Below, piece after piece: positions 8,001-16,644 of a stretch of 40,260 nucleotides of DNA. Location of the stretch: contig JAJZXI010000006.1 in NCBI GenBank assembly GCA_021806545.1, forward strand, positions 1-40,260, written 5' to 3'. The position numbers and the translations under genes were made by a program. Source of the DNA: Actinomycetes bacterium. GTDB taxonomy: Bacteria; Actinomycetota; Acidimicrobiia; Acidimicrobiales; Acidimicrobiaceae. Under the pieces are notes generated by a model, which ran no database searches, was not told the DNA's origin, and saw only the letters and a program-made list of their open reading frames with translations. The number at the start of each line of letters is the position of its first letter. Within the stretch, counting starts at the first letter, position 1.

Positions 8001-9004
8001 TCTGAGGTGTTATCAAGAATCGCCAACAGACGCTCCTGGGCGTCGAGCGCTGCTCTCTCATCGGTGAGATCGACCTCGACGACTACGACCCCTACGGTTC
8101 GGGCATGTTCATCAAGGAGGCGGGTAGCTGAGACGTGCACCCATCGTTGGTATTCAGCCTGGCTCACCTGCAGTGTCTCCCAATCAATTCCCTCTTCGCC
8201 GGCGGATAACTTTTCGAGGCGCTCGACGAGGTGATCGAAGTTCGGGTCGCCAAAGACTATGGACGGATCCTTGCCCTGGACTGAATCGAGATCGAGTCCG
8301 AACAGACGAGCACAACCCTCGTTGAACCAGGTGATGTATCCCTGTGCGTCGAGTATGAATACGGCCTCTTGAACCTGTGCGATTGCAGCGGCAAGGCGAT
8401 GGCTCTGGAGCTGCTCGCGCATGGCAGTGATACCGTTTGAGAGATCGCCGGCAAGCCGTTCGAGCAGCAGCTGCTCTTCGATGCCGGGAAGCATTTGCTT
8501 GGCGAAGTACACCACCAGAATAGCATCAACGGAGTCCCGATAGAGGATTGGGAGGGCATGGACACCGGCCAGACCATACCGCTGGGCGGCTTGACGCCAC
8601 TGGTCATTTTGGGTCTCTCTGAGTGCGTGGGCGTCAAAGACGGGACCCCCGCAGCGCCATGCGCGACCTACGGGCCCCTCGCCGGCGGGCTCACCCTCGA
8701 GAATAGACACCTCGATAGCGTCGAGGTAACCACTCTGGCCGCAGCTCACAAGAGGTTGAACCGAGCCGTCCGCGGATGGGCGCCCAATCCAGGCGAGTCG
8801 GACCGGCTCCATCTGACAGATCAACTTGCATAGTTGAGCAAAAAACGTTTCCTCGTCAGGAGAGCTGTGTACCAACAGGCTCGCCCGGCCGAGAAGCTGT
8901 TGGTATTGGTTGTTGCGAGCGAGCCGCCTGCCGTAAGCGTTGCGCTGCACTCCAAATCCGACGGCGACGGTCAACACGGCGATGATCGCGAGTTCGCTTA
9001 CCAT
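5075..9004 (-). CDS. Multi-sensor GGDEF/EAL protein (GAF-PAS-PAS-GGDEF-globin-GAF-EAL-CZB-like)
   Basis: A 1309-residue c-di-GMP turnover protein. Domains in order: one N-terminal membrane helix (4-19); GAF (about 40-195); PAS (about 203-315); PAS (about 325-440); diguanylate cyclase (about 448-615) with active-site AGDEF at 529-533 and no RxxD inhibitory site in front; globin-sensor-like helical domain (about 640-790) with candidate proximal His723 in RVGAIHWLTG; second GAF (about 800-955); and EAL phosphodiesterase (about 968-1210) with EGLAR at 998-1002, N1055, E1087, D1116/D1117, K1137, E1174 and Q1194. The C-terminus (1222-1295) resembles the CZB zinc-binding fold, with possible ligands H1232, C1250, H1270 and H1274. 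Both enzymatic centres look intact. Inputs would be oxygen/haem, zinc and small ligands. Globin and CZB calls are by motif only. Confidence 0.9.
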   Translation of the reverse strand: MVSELAIIAVLTVAVGFGVQRNAYGRRLARNNQYQQLLGRASLLVHSSPDEETFFAQLCKLICQMEPVRLAWIGRPSADGSVQPLVSCGQSGYLDAIEVSILEGEPAGEGPVGRAWRCGGPVFDAHALRETQNDQWRQAAQRYGLAGVHALPILYRDSVDAILVVYFAKQMLPGIEEQLLLERLAGDLSNGITAMREQLQSHRLAAAIAQVQEAVFILDAQGYITWFNEGCARLFGLDLDSVQGKDPSIVFGDPNFDHLVERLEKLSAGEEGIDWETLQVSQAEYQRWVHVSATRLLDEHARTVGVVVVEVDLTDERAALDAQERLLAILDNTSDGVGITDRNGTLIYLNNGGRQLLGLARDARLEGQHFFDLIHDRAGQDSFLLSVREAAANGRWQGEVTITRPDGSVLPLSMVLMAHRDSVGHVQYLSAIARNIVDFKAREHELSYLAEHDALTGLPNRRALSRHLASAIVRARQSDRSLAVGVIDLDDFKPVNDRYGHHAGDELLVQLAQRLVGLLPADDVIVRLAGDEFVVLLSGLDPVREQMLEELDQVLARLYHAVETPFVLEGTEGISVSMSIGVAVFPDHADDPDGLLRAADAALYLAKQNKDRRERWWTLLSDAGSPSPVPSPMPQMVSAYGVEAAAIIASELTETTTLIANAVAAFYHVVEESSSGKRILGRLSEGEYHTLKQRQAEHLGAILMPELERASLNQAATRVGAIHWLTGLNAAGLVDSMNTYRLALTEALNQTNPSSRGVKQAISVIERRIDDDLAAQLDAMSAISDSYFGIFANPLPTDAGGWIDTVQMELELVGQLRGIAAVALCRQRANDALLVETYSGPSGQEIAQVFNAPGCEITADPTSPNGQLFAAQAWRESRMVVVDDLTLGGLTEEQNQRLVRLGLRTAVALPIQNLAGRPVGLLLVFGTLPGQFSSDWMSRFCINLKQRWENLFYRITTPINVLAREQAIAYRELLLSGGLRMYVQPIIELATGRLAKVEGLARLAHPDGRVVGPESFLSIQGTNERYQLFRLGLEALLAAEQRWRAGGLLLDLTINVDATTLAKPELGNWLREILQRYAFPSERLILELLETDQHPLIANPANLEDLMATGVRLAIDDMGSGYSNWLRLIDIPATTIKIDHNFVARIKRHPRTALNLLGTLILSAIDAGQEVVVEGIEDATLAEVAARLGATYGQGFHIARPMPTDHLLGWADSYEHNNDGELHSLLGAMAYHWAFVHNPRHFRRGPISECPLTRYFERSGLADSIGAALHNELHSFDTPPGELVDRLTDWFERVCVEAINGQPDPAALA

Positions 9005-9214
9005 AACTCGGCTCGACTCCGCCGCAGGCCTGTGTCAACGTCACGGTCGCCACCAAATGGCAAGCGCTTATGCATTCGACGTCGAGCCATGCTAGTAATA
9101 TCGCTCTCCCGCACAGATTCTTGATGTCGATTTCTCGGCGGTCCTGGCGAGCGAGCGCCCCCCTTCAAGCATGTTAGCATCACTCCAGAGCCCAGGCTTG
9201 AAAACGGACGATCG

Positions 9215-10525
9215 CTAGCCGGTTGTTCCTTCGCGGAGATCGTTGAACTGGTTCGAACGGTGCGAGATCCGCATCAAGATGGCCAGCAGGATGTAATTCG
9301 TGAGCAGTGAGGACCCGCCATAGGCGAGAAAGGGAAGCGTCATACCGGTGAGTGGGAGGACTCGTATCACGCCGGCAAGGATGAAAAAGGTCTGCAGTGC
9401 GAGGATGATCGTCATGGTCATCGCGAGCAGCGAGCTGAACTCCCCGTGCGCCCTGAGTGCGACCCGGAGTCCTGCACCAATGAGAAGGAGGAATGAGATG
9501 ATGATCGCGCTCGTGCCAAGGAGCCCGAGCTCCTGACCAAAGGCAGCAAAGATGAAGTCAGAGGTGGCGACGGGAACAGTCGGGTGACTGAGACCGAGGC
9601 CAGTGCCACTGAGCCCACCGATACCAAAGGCGTACTGGGCCTGTATCAGTTGGTACCCGGTGGTAGCGGCGTGCTTCCATGGATCGAGCCAGACCGAGAT
9701 ACGCTGATGAACCTGGGGAAGCACTGCACCCCCGACGACCAGACCGAGGACAAAGGTGACCGCACCAAAAAGCAGGTAGATCCTATTGCCGGTGCCAATC
9801 CACATCACGAGCACGAAGGTAACGAAGATCAGCAGAGCAAACCCTACGTCCTTCTCGACGGCCATGATAGCGAGTGCAAGACCAAAGGTGAGCGCGATTG
9901 GCCCGAAGCGGCGCAGTCCACCCCCCCGCAGTCGTGCCAGGAGGTCTCTCTTTTCGACCAGCAGTGATGTGAGAAAAATAGCAAGCAGGAGTTTGGAGAC
10001 CTCGACCGGCTGAAAGCTCAGGCTGCCGAGATGGACCCATAAGCGCTCGCCGCCGATGTTCTCCCCAATGCCAGGGAGCATCGGACTAAAGAGCAGTCCA
10101 ATGCCAAGAATCGCGAGCAGATACCGATATCGATCCAGTGAGTCTGGATTACGGACAAAAAAGATACACACGACATAGGCGAAGACCGAAATCAGGGTCC
10201 ACAGAGCCTGCAGGTGAGCCTGCGTAGGATCGAGCACTCCGATCATCACGTAACCAAGCCCGTTGAGCAGGGTAGCAAGTGGCAACAGGATGGCATCCGC
10301 GTCTGCTGCGAGATGTCGATTGGCAACGTGCGCTCCGAGGGGGACGAGCACCACGATCGTGAGCCATGGATTCAAGAAGTCGATATGACCGTTTGGGTGA
10401 AGTCCGTAGAAGCCCAGTACCCAAGCGAAGATTGTGACGATATCTGCGACGATGAGTAATTCGAGTTCACGTCGACGACGCTCATAGCCACGAGTACGTA
10501 TTCTCACCTGCTCCGTTGTTGCCAC
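9215..10525 (-). CDS. SEDS-family peptidoglycan glycosyltransferase (RodA/FtsW)
   Basis: A 436-residue polytopic membrane protein with about ten helices. The family landmark GGERLWVHLGSLSFQPVEVSKL lies around 158-179, and the conserved acidic residue of the large periplasmic loop is seen as D226 in EKDVGF. The C-terminal PFLAYGGSS motif is complete. SEDS proteins polymerise lipid II together with a class B penicillin-binding protein during elongation (RodA) or division (FtsW). Actinobacterial rodA genes usually sit next to a PBP gene; none is present here, so the subtype cannot be fixed. It starts with GTG at 10525. A TATAGT box about 8 bases upstream suggests a leaderless transcript. It diverges from ppk1. 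Confidence 0.93.
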   Translation of the reverse strand: MATTEQVRIRTRGYERRRRELELLIVADIVTIFAWVLGFYGLHPNGHIDFLNPWLTIVVLVPLGAHVANRHLAADADAILLPLATLLNGLGYVMIGVLDPTQAHLQALWTLISVFAYVVCIFFVRNPDSLDRYRYLLAILGIGLLFSPMLPGIGENIGGERLWVHLGSLSFQPVEVSKLLLAIFLTSLLVEKRDLLARLRGGGLRRFGPIALTFGLALAIMAVEKDVGFALLIFVTFVLVMWIGTGNRIYLLFGAVTFVLGLVVGGAVLPQVHQRISVWLDPWKHAATTGYQLIQAQYAFGIGGLSGTGLGLSHPTVPVATSDFIFAAFGQELGLLGTSAIIISFLLLIGAGLRVALRAHGEFSSLLAMTMTIILALQTFFILAGVIRVLPLTGMTLPFLAYGGSSLLTNYILLAILMRISHRSNQFNDLREGTTG

Positions 10526-10532
10526 GCTCTAA

Positions 10533-10554
10533 ACTATAGCTGGCCAGCTACACT
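10533..10554. promoter_or_regulatory. Divergent promoter region with 14-bp palindrome
   Basis: The 44-bp gap between the SEDS gene and ppk1 contains a perfect palindrome, TAGCTGGCCAGCTA (10537-10550). On the minus strand TATAGT (10533-10538) is a good -10 box, placing the start of transcription at or near the SEDS GTG. On the plus strand TACACT (10549-10554) is a plausible -10 box for ppk1, about 15 bases before its ATG. The palindrome overlaps both boxes, so one bound protein could control both directions. No matching regulator is encoded nearby. Confidence 0.5.
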
Positions 10555-10569
10555 GAACCGAGGAGCGAG

Positions 10570-12669
10570 ATGCGCCAATCCTTTGAATTGCCCTTAGAGC
10601 CCACGTCAGCGACGGCCAAGTACGAAGGCTCCCGTTACTTCAACCGTGAGCTCTCGTGGCTAGAGTTCGGTGCCCGTATCCTTGAGCTGGCCGATGATGA
10701 ACGCCTCGGCGCACTGCAGCGAGCGAAGTTCTTTGCGATTTTTGGCTCAGGGCTCGATGAGTTCTTTCAGGTGCGCGTCGCTGGCCTCAAGGACCAACTG
10801 CTCTCCCCGTTTACCATTCGCTCCACTGATGGCCTCACACCTCGCGAACAGTTGGGGGCGATTCGGTCGAGGTTGGTTCAGCTCCTCGAGGCAGCAGAGG
10901 ACAGCTTTGAACAACGACTCGTGCCGCGCCTGGCCCAGGTTGGCGTCAGTATTGAGCGCGTAGCTTCACTCTCCGACGCGACGCGCGCTCGCCTCAAGCG
11001 AGACTTTGAGGCCGGGCTTTATCCGGTGCTGACGCCACTGTCTGTGGATCCAGCGCACCCGTTTCCCTATATATCTAACCTGTCACTCAATCTCGCGGTG
11101 GCGGTACGCGAGCCATCTCACCATGAGGAGCGCTTCGCCCGCATCAAGGTGCCCTCGAACTTCCCGCGGCTCTACCCGGTGGGGAATGGAGCCTTCGTTT
11201 TGATCGAGGATCTCATCGAGTCCTTCGCCGGGCTGCTCTTTCCAGGGATGGAGATCGGAGAGACGGCACTGTTCCGGGTGACGCGTAACACCGACCTGGT
11301 GCTCGAAGAGGGCGAAGCGGATGATCTGCTCGCCCTCGTGGAGACCGAGTTGCGACGTCGTCGCTTCGGTCGTGCGGTTCGCCTTGAGATCGCCGCCAAC
11401 TCCTCATCAGCCATACGAGCACTGCTCGTAGAGGAGCTTGAACTTCATCGCGATGATGTCTACACCACGAGCCTTCCGTTGGACATGCGCTGTCTGTTCG
11501 AGGTGCACGATCTCGGACTCGACAGCGAGAGGGGACCGAGGGCCTTGGGTCGAACACCGCCGCCATTCTCCTATCCCGAGGGCGAGTCGGTTGATCTCTT
11601 TACCGCGCTCAAGGGCGGTGACGTGCTGGTACATCACCCCTATGACAGCTTCTCCTCCACGGTCGAACACTTCGTTGCAGCTGCGGCTCGCGATCCGGAT
11701 GTGCTCGCCATCAAGCAGACGCTGTATCGCACCTCTGGTGACTCCGCGATCGTTGATTCCCTGATCGACGCGGCCGAGAGTGGCAAGCAGGTCGTCGTCA
11801 TCGTGGAGGTCAAGGCTCGCTTCGACGAACTCGCCAACATCGGCTGGGCTCGAAAGCTCGAAGACGCAGGCGTACATGTCGTCTACGGCGTGGTTGGTCT
11901 CAAGACCCACTGCAAAGCCATCATGGTAGTTCGTCGTGAGAGCCAGGGGCTCGTCCGCTACTGTCATCTCGGAACGGGCAACTATAACGCCAAGACAGCC
12001 AGAAGCTACGAGGACTATGGCCTGTTCACCACCGATCCCGAGATCGGGTATGACCTCGGCGAGGTCTTCAACTATCTGACTGGCTTTTCGCGCCCGTCAC
12101 ATCTGACTAAGCTCGTGCTCGCGCCCACTGACTTGCGTGCGAGAATCGGCGCGCTCATCGCGCGTGAGACCGCTCGTGGAGCAGAAGGGATGATCTCCTT
12201 CAAGGTGAATGGCCTGGTCGATCCAGAGATCATCGAGGCACTCTACACGGCTTCAGGGGCCGGAGTGATGGTGAGGGGTTTGGTCCGCGGCATCTGCGCC
12301 TTACGTCCAGGCCAGCCGGGCCTCTCAGAGAATATCGTGATTCGATCCATCGTTGGCGAGTTCCTCGAGCACTCACGCGTGTTTGTCTTCGGAGATCCTC
12401 AGGACCCTGAGTCGGAGGTTCTCGTCGGGTCAGCTGATCTGATGCAGCGGAACCTTGATCGACGAGTCGAACTTCTATTTCCGCTCCAGGAGCCCGAGCT
12501 GCGACGCCGGGTGACCCAGATGCTAGCGCTGGAGTGGGAGGACGACACGAACGCCTGGACGCTCGACGCAATGGGGCATTGGCACCGGCCAGCGAGCGCC
12601 AAAGGCATCTCCGCTCAGCTCATCCTCAATAGCCCTTTGCAGGCCCGAGAGGCACCTCGTGGCTCGTGA
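10570..12669 (+). CDS. ppk1: Polyphosphate kinase 1
   Basis: Reversibly transfers the terminal phosphate of ATP to inorganic polyphosphate. At 699 residues it is full length for PPK1. The N-terminal domain has the typical YFNRELSWLEF opening (22-32). The two phospholipase D-like C-terminal domains carry the autophosphorylated histidine in GLKTHCKAIM (H447) and the second essential histidine in CHLGTGNYN (H466). Their 19-residue spacing matches the E. coli enzyme. A GAGGAG ribosome site precedes the ATG. It is the first gene of a tight plus-strand train. The CYTH gene begins within its last codons. Phosphate or stress control is expected, but only the palindromic promoter is visible. Confidence 0.97.
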   Translation: MRQSFELPLEPTSATAKYEGSRYFNRELSWLEFGARILELADDERLGALQRAKFFAIFGSGLDEFFQVRVAGLKDQLLSPFTIRSTDGLTPREQLGAIRSRLVQLLEAAEDSFEQRLVPRLAQVGVSIERVASLSDATRARLKRDFEAGLYPVLTPLSVDPAHPFPYISNLSLNLAVAVREPSHHEERFARIKVPSNFPRLYPVGNGAFVLIEDLIESFAGLLFPGMEIGETALFRVTRNTDLVLEEGEADDLLALVETELRRRRFGRAVRLEIAANSSSAIRALLVEELELHRDDVYTTSLPLDMRCLFEVHDLGLDSERGPRALGRTPPPFSYPEGESVDLFTALKGGDVLVHHPYDSFSSTVEHFVAAAARDPDVLAIKQTLYRTSGDSAIVDSLIDAAESGKQVVVIVEVKARFDELANIGWARKLEDAGVHVVYGVVGLKTHCKAIMVVRRESQGLVRYCHLGTGNYNAKTARSYEDYGLFTTDPEIGYDLGEVFNYLTGFSRPSHLTKLVLAPTDLRARIGALIARETARGAEGMISFKVNGLVDPEIIEALYTASGAGVMVRGLVRGICALRPGQPGLSENIVIRSIVGEFLEHSRVFVFGDPQDPESEVLVGSADLMQRNLDRRVELLFPLQEPELRRRVTQMLALEWEDDTNAWTLDAMGHWHRPASAKGISAQLILNSPLQAREAPRGS

Positions 12670-13402
12670 ACGAGAGCTCAAACGGCGACCCAAGGATCAT
12701 GACCGTGGGGTTGCAGTCGTCGAGGCTCTCTTGGATTTGTGTGGCAGACCTGGGCGCGAACCCGTTACGAAAAGGACAACTTCGCGGTATCTTGATACCC
12801 GATCGGGGGTGCTTAGACGCGGCGGCGTCGGGCTGCGTGCGAGGGGCGACTCGAGCGAGTCGCGGGCATGTTGGACAGTCAAGGTGGGAGCCATACCTGA
12901 CCAGCGCGGGCTGAGCGTAGCACATGAGTTCGAGGTTCGAGGGATTTGGCAGGAGATCCCTGCCGAGATTGCGCTTTCCCTTAGCCTGTGTGGTGTGGAC
13001 GGCGACTTCGTAGAGATCGTCCGCTTCACCACGACACGACAGCTTTGGGACGCCAGCTTCCTTGACGCACGTCTCGAGATCTGCCTCGATGTGGTCGCCG
13101 TTGAGCACCCTTGCAAGCTGGAATTCGTGGAGGTGGAGGTCGAATCCATCGATCAGCGCGTACTGGAGCGGCTCGGTGACGAGATCGATCGACGCTTTCC
13201 CGATGTTCCCCCGAGCGCGGCATCGAAACTGGCCACCGCGCTGAAGGGATGTCATCCCGATAGCCAAGGTGCTGGGTACACCTCGGTACGCATGGACCAA
13301 GAGCCAGATAGCGATCTCGGTGAACGCCTGGCTGGTCTCTTGGAGTTGGCTACGCCACTGCCGACACCCTGGAGGCGCCCGCCAACCTTCGGTCACGCAT
13401 GA
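12659..13402 (+). CDS. CYTH-domain phosphatase, likely (poly)phosphate hydrolase
   Basis: A 247-residue protein whose start shows the ExExK signature of the CYTH tunnel fold (E4, E6, K8), followed by alternating charged beta strands up to about residue 190 (LRARGD, WTVKVG, HEFEV, LEFVEVEVES). CYTH enzymes cleave triphosphate groups using divalent metals; bacterial members act on tripolyphosphate, thiamine triphosphate or adenylate-type substrates. The last 50 residues look unstructured and no CHAD domain follows. GTG at 12659 overlaps the ppk1 stop, and its own stop overlaps the ppx start (ATGA), so all three are translationally coupled. The position between polyphosphate synthesis and degradation genes suggests a short-chain polyphosphate substrate; this is inference. 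Confidence 0.85.
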   Translation: MARERELKRRPKDHDRGVAVVEALLDLCGRPGREPVTKRTTSRYLDTRSGVLRRGGVGLRARGDSSESRACWTVKVGAIPDQRGLSVAHEFEVRGIWQEIPAEIALSLSLCGVDGDFVEIVRFTTTRQLWDASFLDARLEICLDVVAVEHPCKLEFVEVEVESIDQRVLERLGDEIDRRFPDVPPSAASKLATALKGCHPDSQGAGYTSVRMDQEPDSDLGERLAGLLELATPLPTPWRRPPTFGHA

Positions 13403-14958
13403 GAGCGCGCCAGAATGTCAGCGACGTGATCGTTGCGGCGATGGACCTCGGATCGAACTCGTTTCACCTCGCGGTCGTCAAGGTTCGCCCCGACCTGACG
13501 CTCGAACCCGTGGCAAAGGAACGCGAGATGTTGCGCCTGGGCGAACTGGTCTATCGTGATGGCTGCTTCTCTCCGGAGAGTATCCAAGCAGCCGTGGAGA
13601 CCGTCGCCCGTTTCGTCACCGTCGGCGCCCGCTTTGGGGCTGACGTGATGGTGGCAAAGGCGACGGCAGCCTTTCGCGATGCGGAGAACTCGCAGGAGCT
13701 CATCGACGCCATCGCCGCGAGTACAGGCGTACATGTCCAGGTAATCAGCGGTCATGAAGAGGCAGCGCTGATCTTCGATGCGATACGTGCGGCGTGTCAC
13801 CTTGGCTCTCGACCCGTGCTCGGCGTCGATCTCGGTGGCGGAAGCTTGGAGCTGATGCTCGGCGATCAACGGCAGTTGATTGCTGCGCGAAGCCTTCGCC
13901 TCGGTGTCGGCAGGCTCAAGGTGAAATTCGCTGATAACCGCGATGCGCAGGTCGAGGAGTACCTCGCTCGGGAGCTCACCGAGCCACTGATGACCCTGGT
14001 CAACTACTCGCCAACTCGAGTGGTACTGACCAGCGGTACGATGAATGCTATTGGCCGCTTCGCGCTCTCGATCGATAGTGACCATGATGAGCTCGATGAC
14101 GGACTCCTGGCGCGTGCGGTTGGCCGTACCGCGTTGCTCGAAGCGTGTTCGAAGATCCTCGCGACGCCGGTTGCACAGCGCCCAGCGCTCAAGGGGATCG
14201 ATGAACGGCGGGCTGCGACCGTCGGTTACGGTGCCGCGATCCTGCGCCTTATCCTTTCGCGCGTAAAGGTTGATGAGGTCTGGCTCTGCTCGTGGGCGTT
14301 GCGAGAGGGCATCGTTCTCCACGAGGCGGCCAGTCAAGAGCATTTTGCCTTCTCCGTGGATCCATCGGAGCTGCGCGATGGATCGGTGCGCGAGTTGATG
14401 CTCCGCTATCGTGCCGATGTCGCACACGCCAACTTCGTAGCCCATCTCGCCGGTCGACTCTTCGACGATTTAATAGCACTGCACCAACTCCCGCCGGAGG
14501 CTCGGGATCGCCTGAGCGTGGCGGCCAAGCTCCACGACATCGGGGCCTTCGTCAGCCGTGACAATCACGATCGCCATGGCCAGTATCTCATCACCGCCTC
14601 ACCTCCACGAGGCTTCTCTCGACGCGAAATCGCGGTGATCAGCTCCGTCGTAGGATCGCATACCAAAGGTGACCTCCAGCGTGCACCAGAGCTTGACGCT
14701 GCTGATGCCCGCGAGATCGAGGTCAGTACCGCCCTGCTACGCATCGCCGATGCGCTCGATCGATCACATCAACAGCTTATTCACGCACTATCATGCACCG
14801 TTGACGGATCCCGTCTCGAACTGGCGGTCACCGCCGATACCGACCTCGGTGCTGAGATGTACGCTCTTCGACGCAAACGTCGTCTCCTCGAGACACTCTT
14901 TGGTCGATCAGTCCATGTCACGATCGCAGGCGTCGGCAGCGACCGCACGCTCGTCTAG
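13399..14958 (+). CDS. ppx: Ppx/GppA-family exopolyphosphatase with HD domain
   Basis: A 519-residue protein with the ASKHA ATPase-like fold of exopolyphosphatase/pppGpp phosphatase in the first 300 residues. MDLGSNSFHL (15-24) is phosphate loop 1, KATAAFRDA the substrate loop, and GVDLGGGSLEL phosphate loop 2. The C-terminal part is an HD-type helical domain, with H379/D380 in KLHDIGAF and further histidines in the DNHDRHGQYL segment. Such enzymes release phosphate from polyphosphate ends and may hydrolyse pppGpp. It overlaps the CYTH gene by 4 bases and lies 30 bases before pgi. With PPK1 upstream it would form a polyphosphate cycle. Substrate preference (polyphosphate versus pppGpp) cannot be told from sequence. 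Confidence 0.93.
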   Translation: MRARQNVSDVIVAAMDLGSNSFHLAVVKVRPDLTLEPVAKEREMLRLGELVYRDGCFSPESIQAAVETVARFVTVGARFGADVMVAKATAAFRDAENSQELIDAIAASTGVHVQVISGHEEAALIFDAIRAACHLGSRPVLGVDLGGGSLELMLGDQRQLIAARSLRLGVGRLKVKFADNRDAQVEEYLARELTEPLMTLVNYSPTRVVLTSGTMNAIGRFALSIDSDHDELDDGLLARAVGRTALLEACSKILATPVAQRPALKGIDERRAATVGYGAAILRLILSRVKVDEVWLCSWALREGIVLHEAASQEHFAFSVDPSELRDGSVRELMLRYRADVAHANFVAHLAGRLFDDLIALHQLPPEARDRLSVAAKLHDIGAFVSRDNHDRHGQYLITASPPRGFSRREIAVISSVVGSHTKGDLQRAPELDAADAREIEVSTALLRIADALDRSHQQLIHALSCTVDGSRLELAVTADTDLGAEMYALRRKRRLLETLFGRSVHVTIAGVGSDRTLV

Positions 14959-14988
14959 GATGGAGCTGACGATGGATCGGAGGAGAAC

Positions 14989-16644
14989 GTGCCGTATCCG
15001 GTTGCAGGGGAGTCCCCTCGAGATACTCCCCAGTGGAGCGCACTCGCTCAACACGCCAAAGAGATCAAACAGACCGATCTACGTCGGCTCTTCGCCCAGG
15101 ACCCGCACCGGCTTGACTGGAGTACGCTTGAGGTTGGCCCGCTATACCTGGATCTTTCGAAGAACCTGATCACCCAGGAGTCGCTCCGACTCCTGCTCGG
15201 GCTTGCTGAGGCTCGATATCTTCCTGAGGCGATCGGAGCGATGCTGCGTGGTGAGCACATCAACGTATCCGAGGATCGCGCGGTGTTGCATACGGCGTTG
15301 CGCCATGGTGCGACGATTGCTGGCCCCATTGACGGTATTGACGTCGATCACGAGGTCGAGTTGGTGCTCTCTCATATGGAGGAGTTCGTACGCTCGGTTC
15401 GTTCGAATCAGCGCGTTGGGGTCACCGGCAAGCCGTTCGAGACGATCGTCAATATCGGCATCGGCGGATCGGACCTGGGACCGGAGATGGTTACCATGGC
15501 TCTCCAGGATTTCAGCGACCCAAATCGTTCGATGCATTTTGTATCGAATATCGACCCGGTCGCCATCGGCTCCATCTTCAAGACATGCGACCCTGAGACC
15601 ACACTCTTTGTCGTGGTCTCCAAGACCTTTAGCACCCTTGAGACGCTGACGAATGCAACCGCCGCGCGCCAATGGCTCTCGCAGGCGCTCGCGGATCACC
15701 CTGGGGCGATCGAGAAGCACTTTGTCGCGGTGTCGACCAACGAGGCGTTGGTGCGCGAGTTCGGTATCGACCCCCAGAACATGTTCGGCTTCTGGGATTT
15801 CATCGGTGGACGATACTCCGTTGACTCCGCGGTTGGGCTCTCGATCATGCTGGCCATCGGGCCGGAGCGCTTCCGATCGTTCCTCCACGGGTTTGCAGCC
15901 ATCGATGAGCATCTGCGAGAGGCTCCACTGTCCGAGAACGCACCAGTACTGCTCGGGCTCTTGGCGGTGTGGTATCGCAACTTTTTTGGCGCGCAGTCAC
16001 AGGCGGTTCTTCCCTACAGCGAACGGCTTGCGAGGTTTCCTGCCTATCTCCAGCAGCTCACCATGGAGTCCAATGGCAAGTCGGTTCGCCTCGACGGTAC
16101 CACCGTCGACTATGGCACCGGAGCGATCTATTGGGGTGAGCCGGGAACTGACGGCCAACACGCCTTCTACCAGCTGCTGCATCAAGGAACTATCCTGGTG
16201 CCCGCGGACTTCATCCTGTTCGGAGAGCCCCTTGGCGGTCCGGATCCTCAGCAGGACCTCCTTTTTGCCAACGGACTCGCTCAGACGCGAGCGCTCGCTT
16301 TTGGTCGCAACGAGGAGGAGCTCGAGGCGCTCGGGGTTCCCGCCGCACTCCGTCCAGCACGGCGGATGCCGGGCAACCGTCCGACCACGACGATCGTGGC
16401 CCAGCGACTTACCCCCGAGGTCCTCGGTGCGCTCATCGCACTCTACGAGCACAGCGTTTTTACCCAAGGAGTGATTTGGGGCATCAACTCCTTCGATCAA
16501 TGGGGCGTCGAGCTGGGCAAGGAGCTCGCATCTGAGCTTGTACCAACGCTCAGCTCTCCGAGTGTACCAACGCTTAATACCTTGGATGCCTCGACCATTG
16601 AGCTAGTTTCACGATATCGACACATGAGAGGACGACCGACATGA
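14989..16644 (+). CDS. pgi: Glucose-6-phosphate isomerase
   Basis: Interconverts glucose 6-phosphate and fructose 6-phosphate. At 551 residues it belongs to the long, E. coli-type family. Visible landmarks are the phosphate-binding NIGIGGSDLGPEM segment, the catalytic glutamate region TMESNGKSVR (E360) and the C-terminal signature INSFDQWGVELGKEL. It starts with GTG at 14989 behind a strong GGAGGAG ribosome site. Its last codons overlap the tkt ATG by 4 bases. It feeds fructose 6-phosphate to the transketolase and transaldolase encoded next. No zwf or gnd is present in the window, so only the non-oxidative branch is represented here. Confidence 0.97.
   Translation: MPYPVAGESPRDTPQWSALAQHAKEIKQTDLRRLFAQDPHRLDWSTLEVGPLYLDLSKNLITQESLRLLLGLAEARYLPEAIGAMLRGEHINVSEDRAVLHTALRHGATIAGPIDGIDVDHEVELVLSHMEEFVRSVRSNQRVGVTGKPFETIVNIGIGGSDLGPEMVTMALQDFSDPNRSMHFVSNIDPVAIGSIFKTCDPETTLFVVVSKTFSTLETLTNATAARQWLSQALADHPGAIEKHFVAVSTNEALVREFGIDPQNMFGFWDFIGGRYSVDSAVGLSIMLAIGPERFRSFLHGFAAIDEHLREAPLSENAPVLLGLLAVWYRNFFGAQSQAVLPYSERLARFPAYLQQLTMESNGKSVRLDGTTVDYGTGAIYWGEPGTDGQHAFYQLLHQGTILVPADFILFGEPLGGPDPQQDLLFANGLAQTRALAFGRNEEELEALGVPAALRPARRMPGNRPTTTIVAQRLTPEVLGALIALYEHSVFTQGVIWGINSFDQWGVELGKELASELVPTLSSPSVPTLNTLDASTIELVSRYRHMRGRPT

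Noticed and set aside
13393-14445. 350-codon minus-strand frame opposite ppx
   Set aside because: It is the antisense of a well-conserved Ppx/GppA coding sequence and shows no domain; GC-rich codon bias creates such frames.
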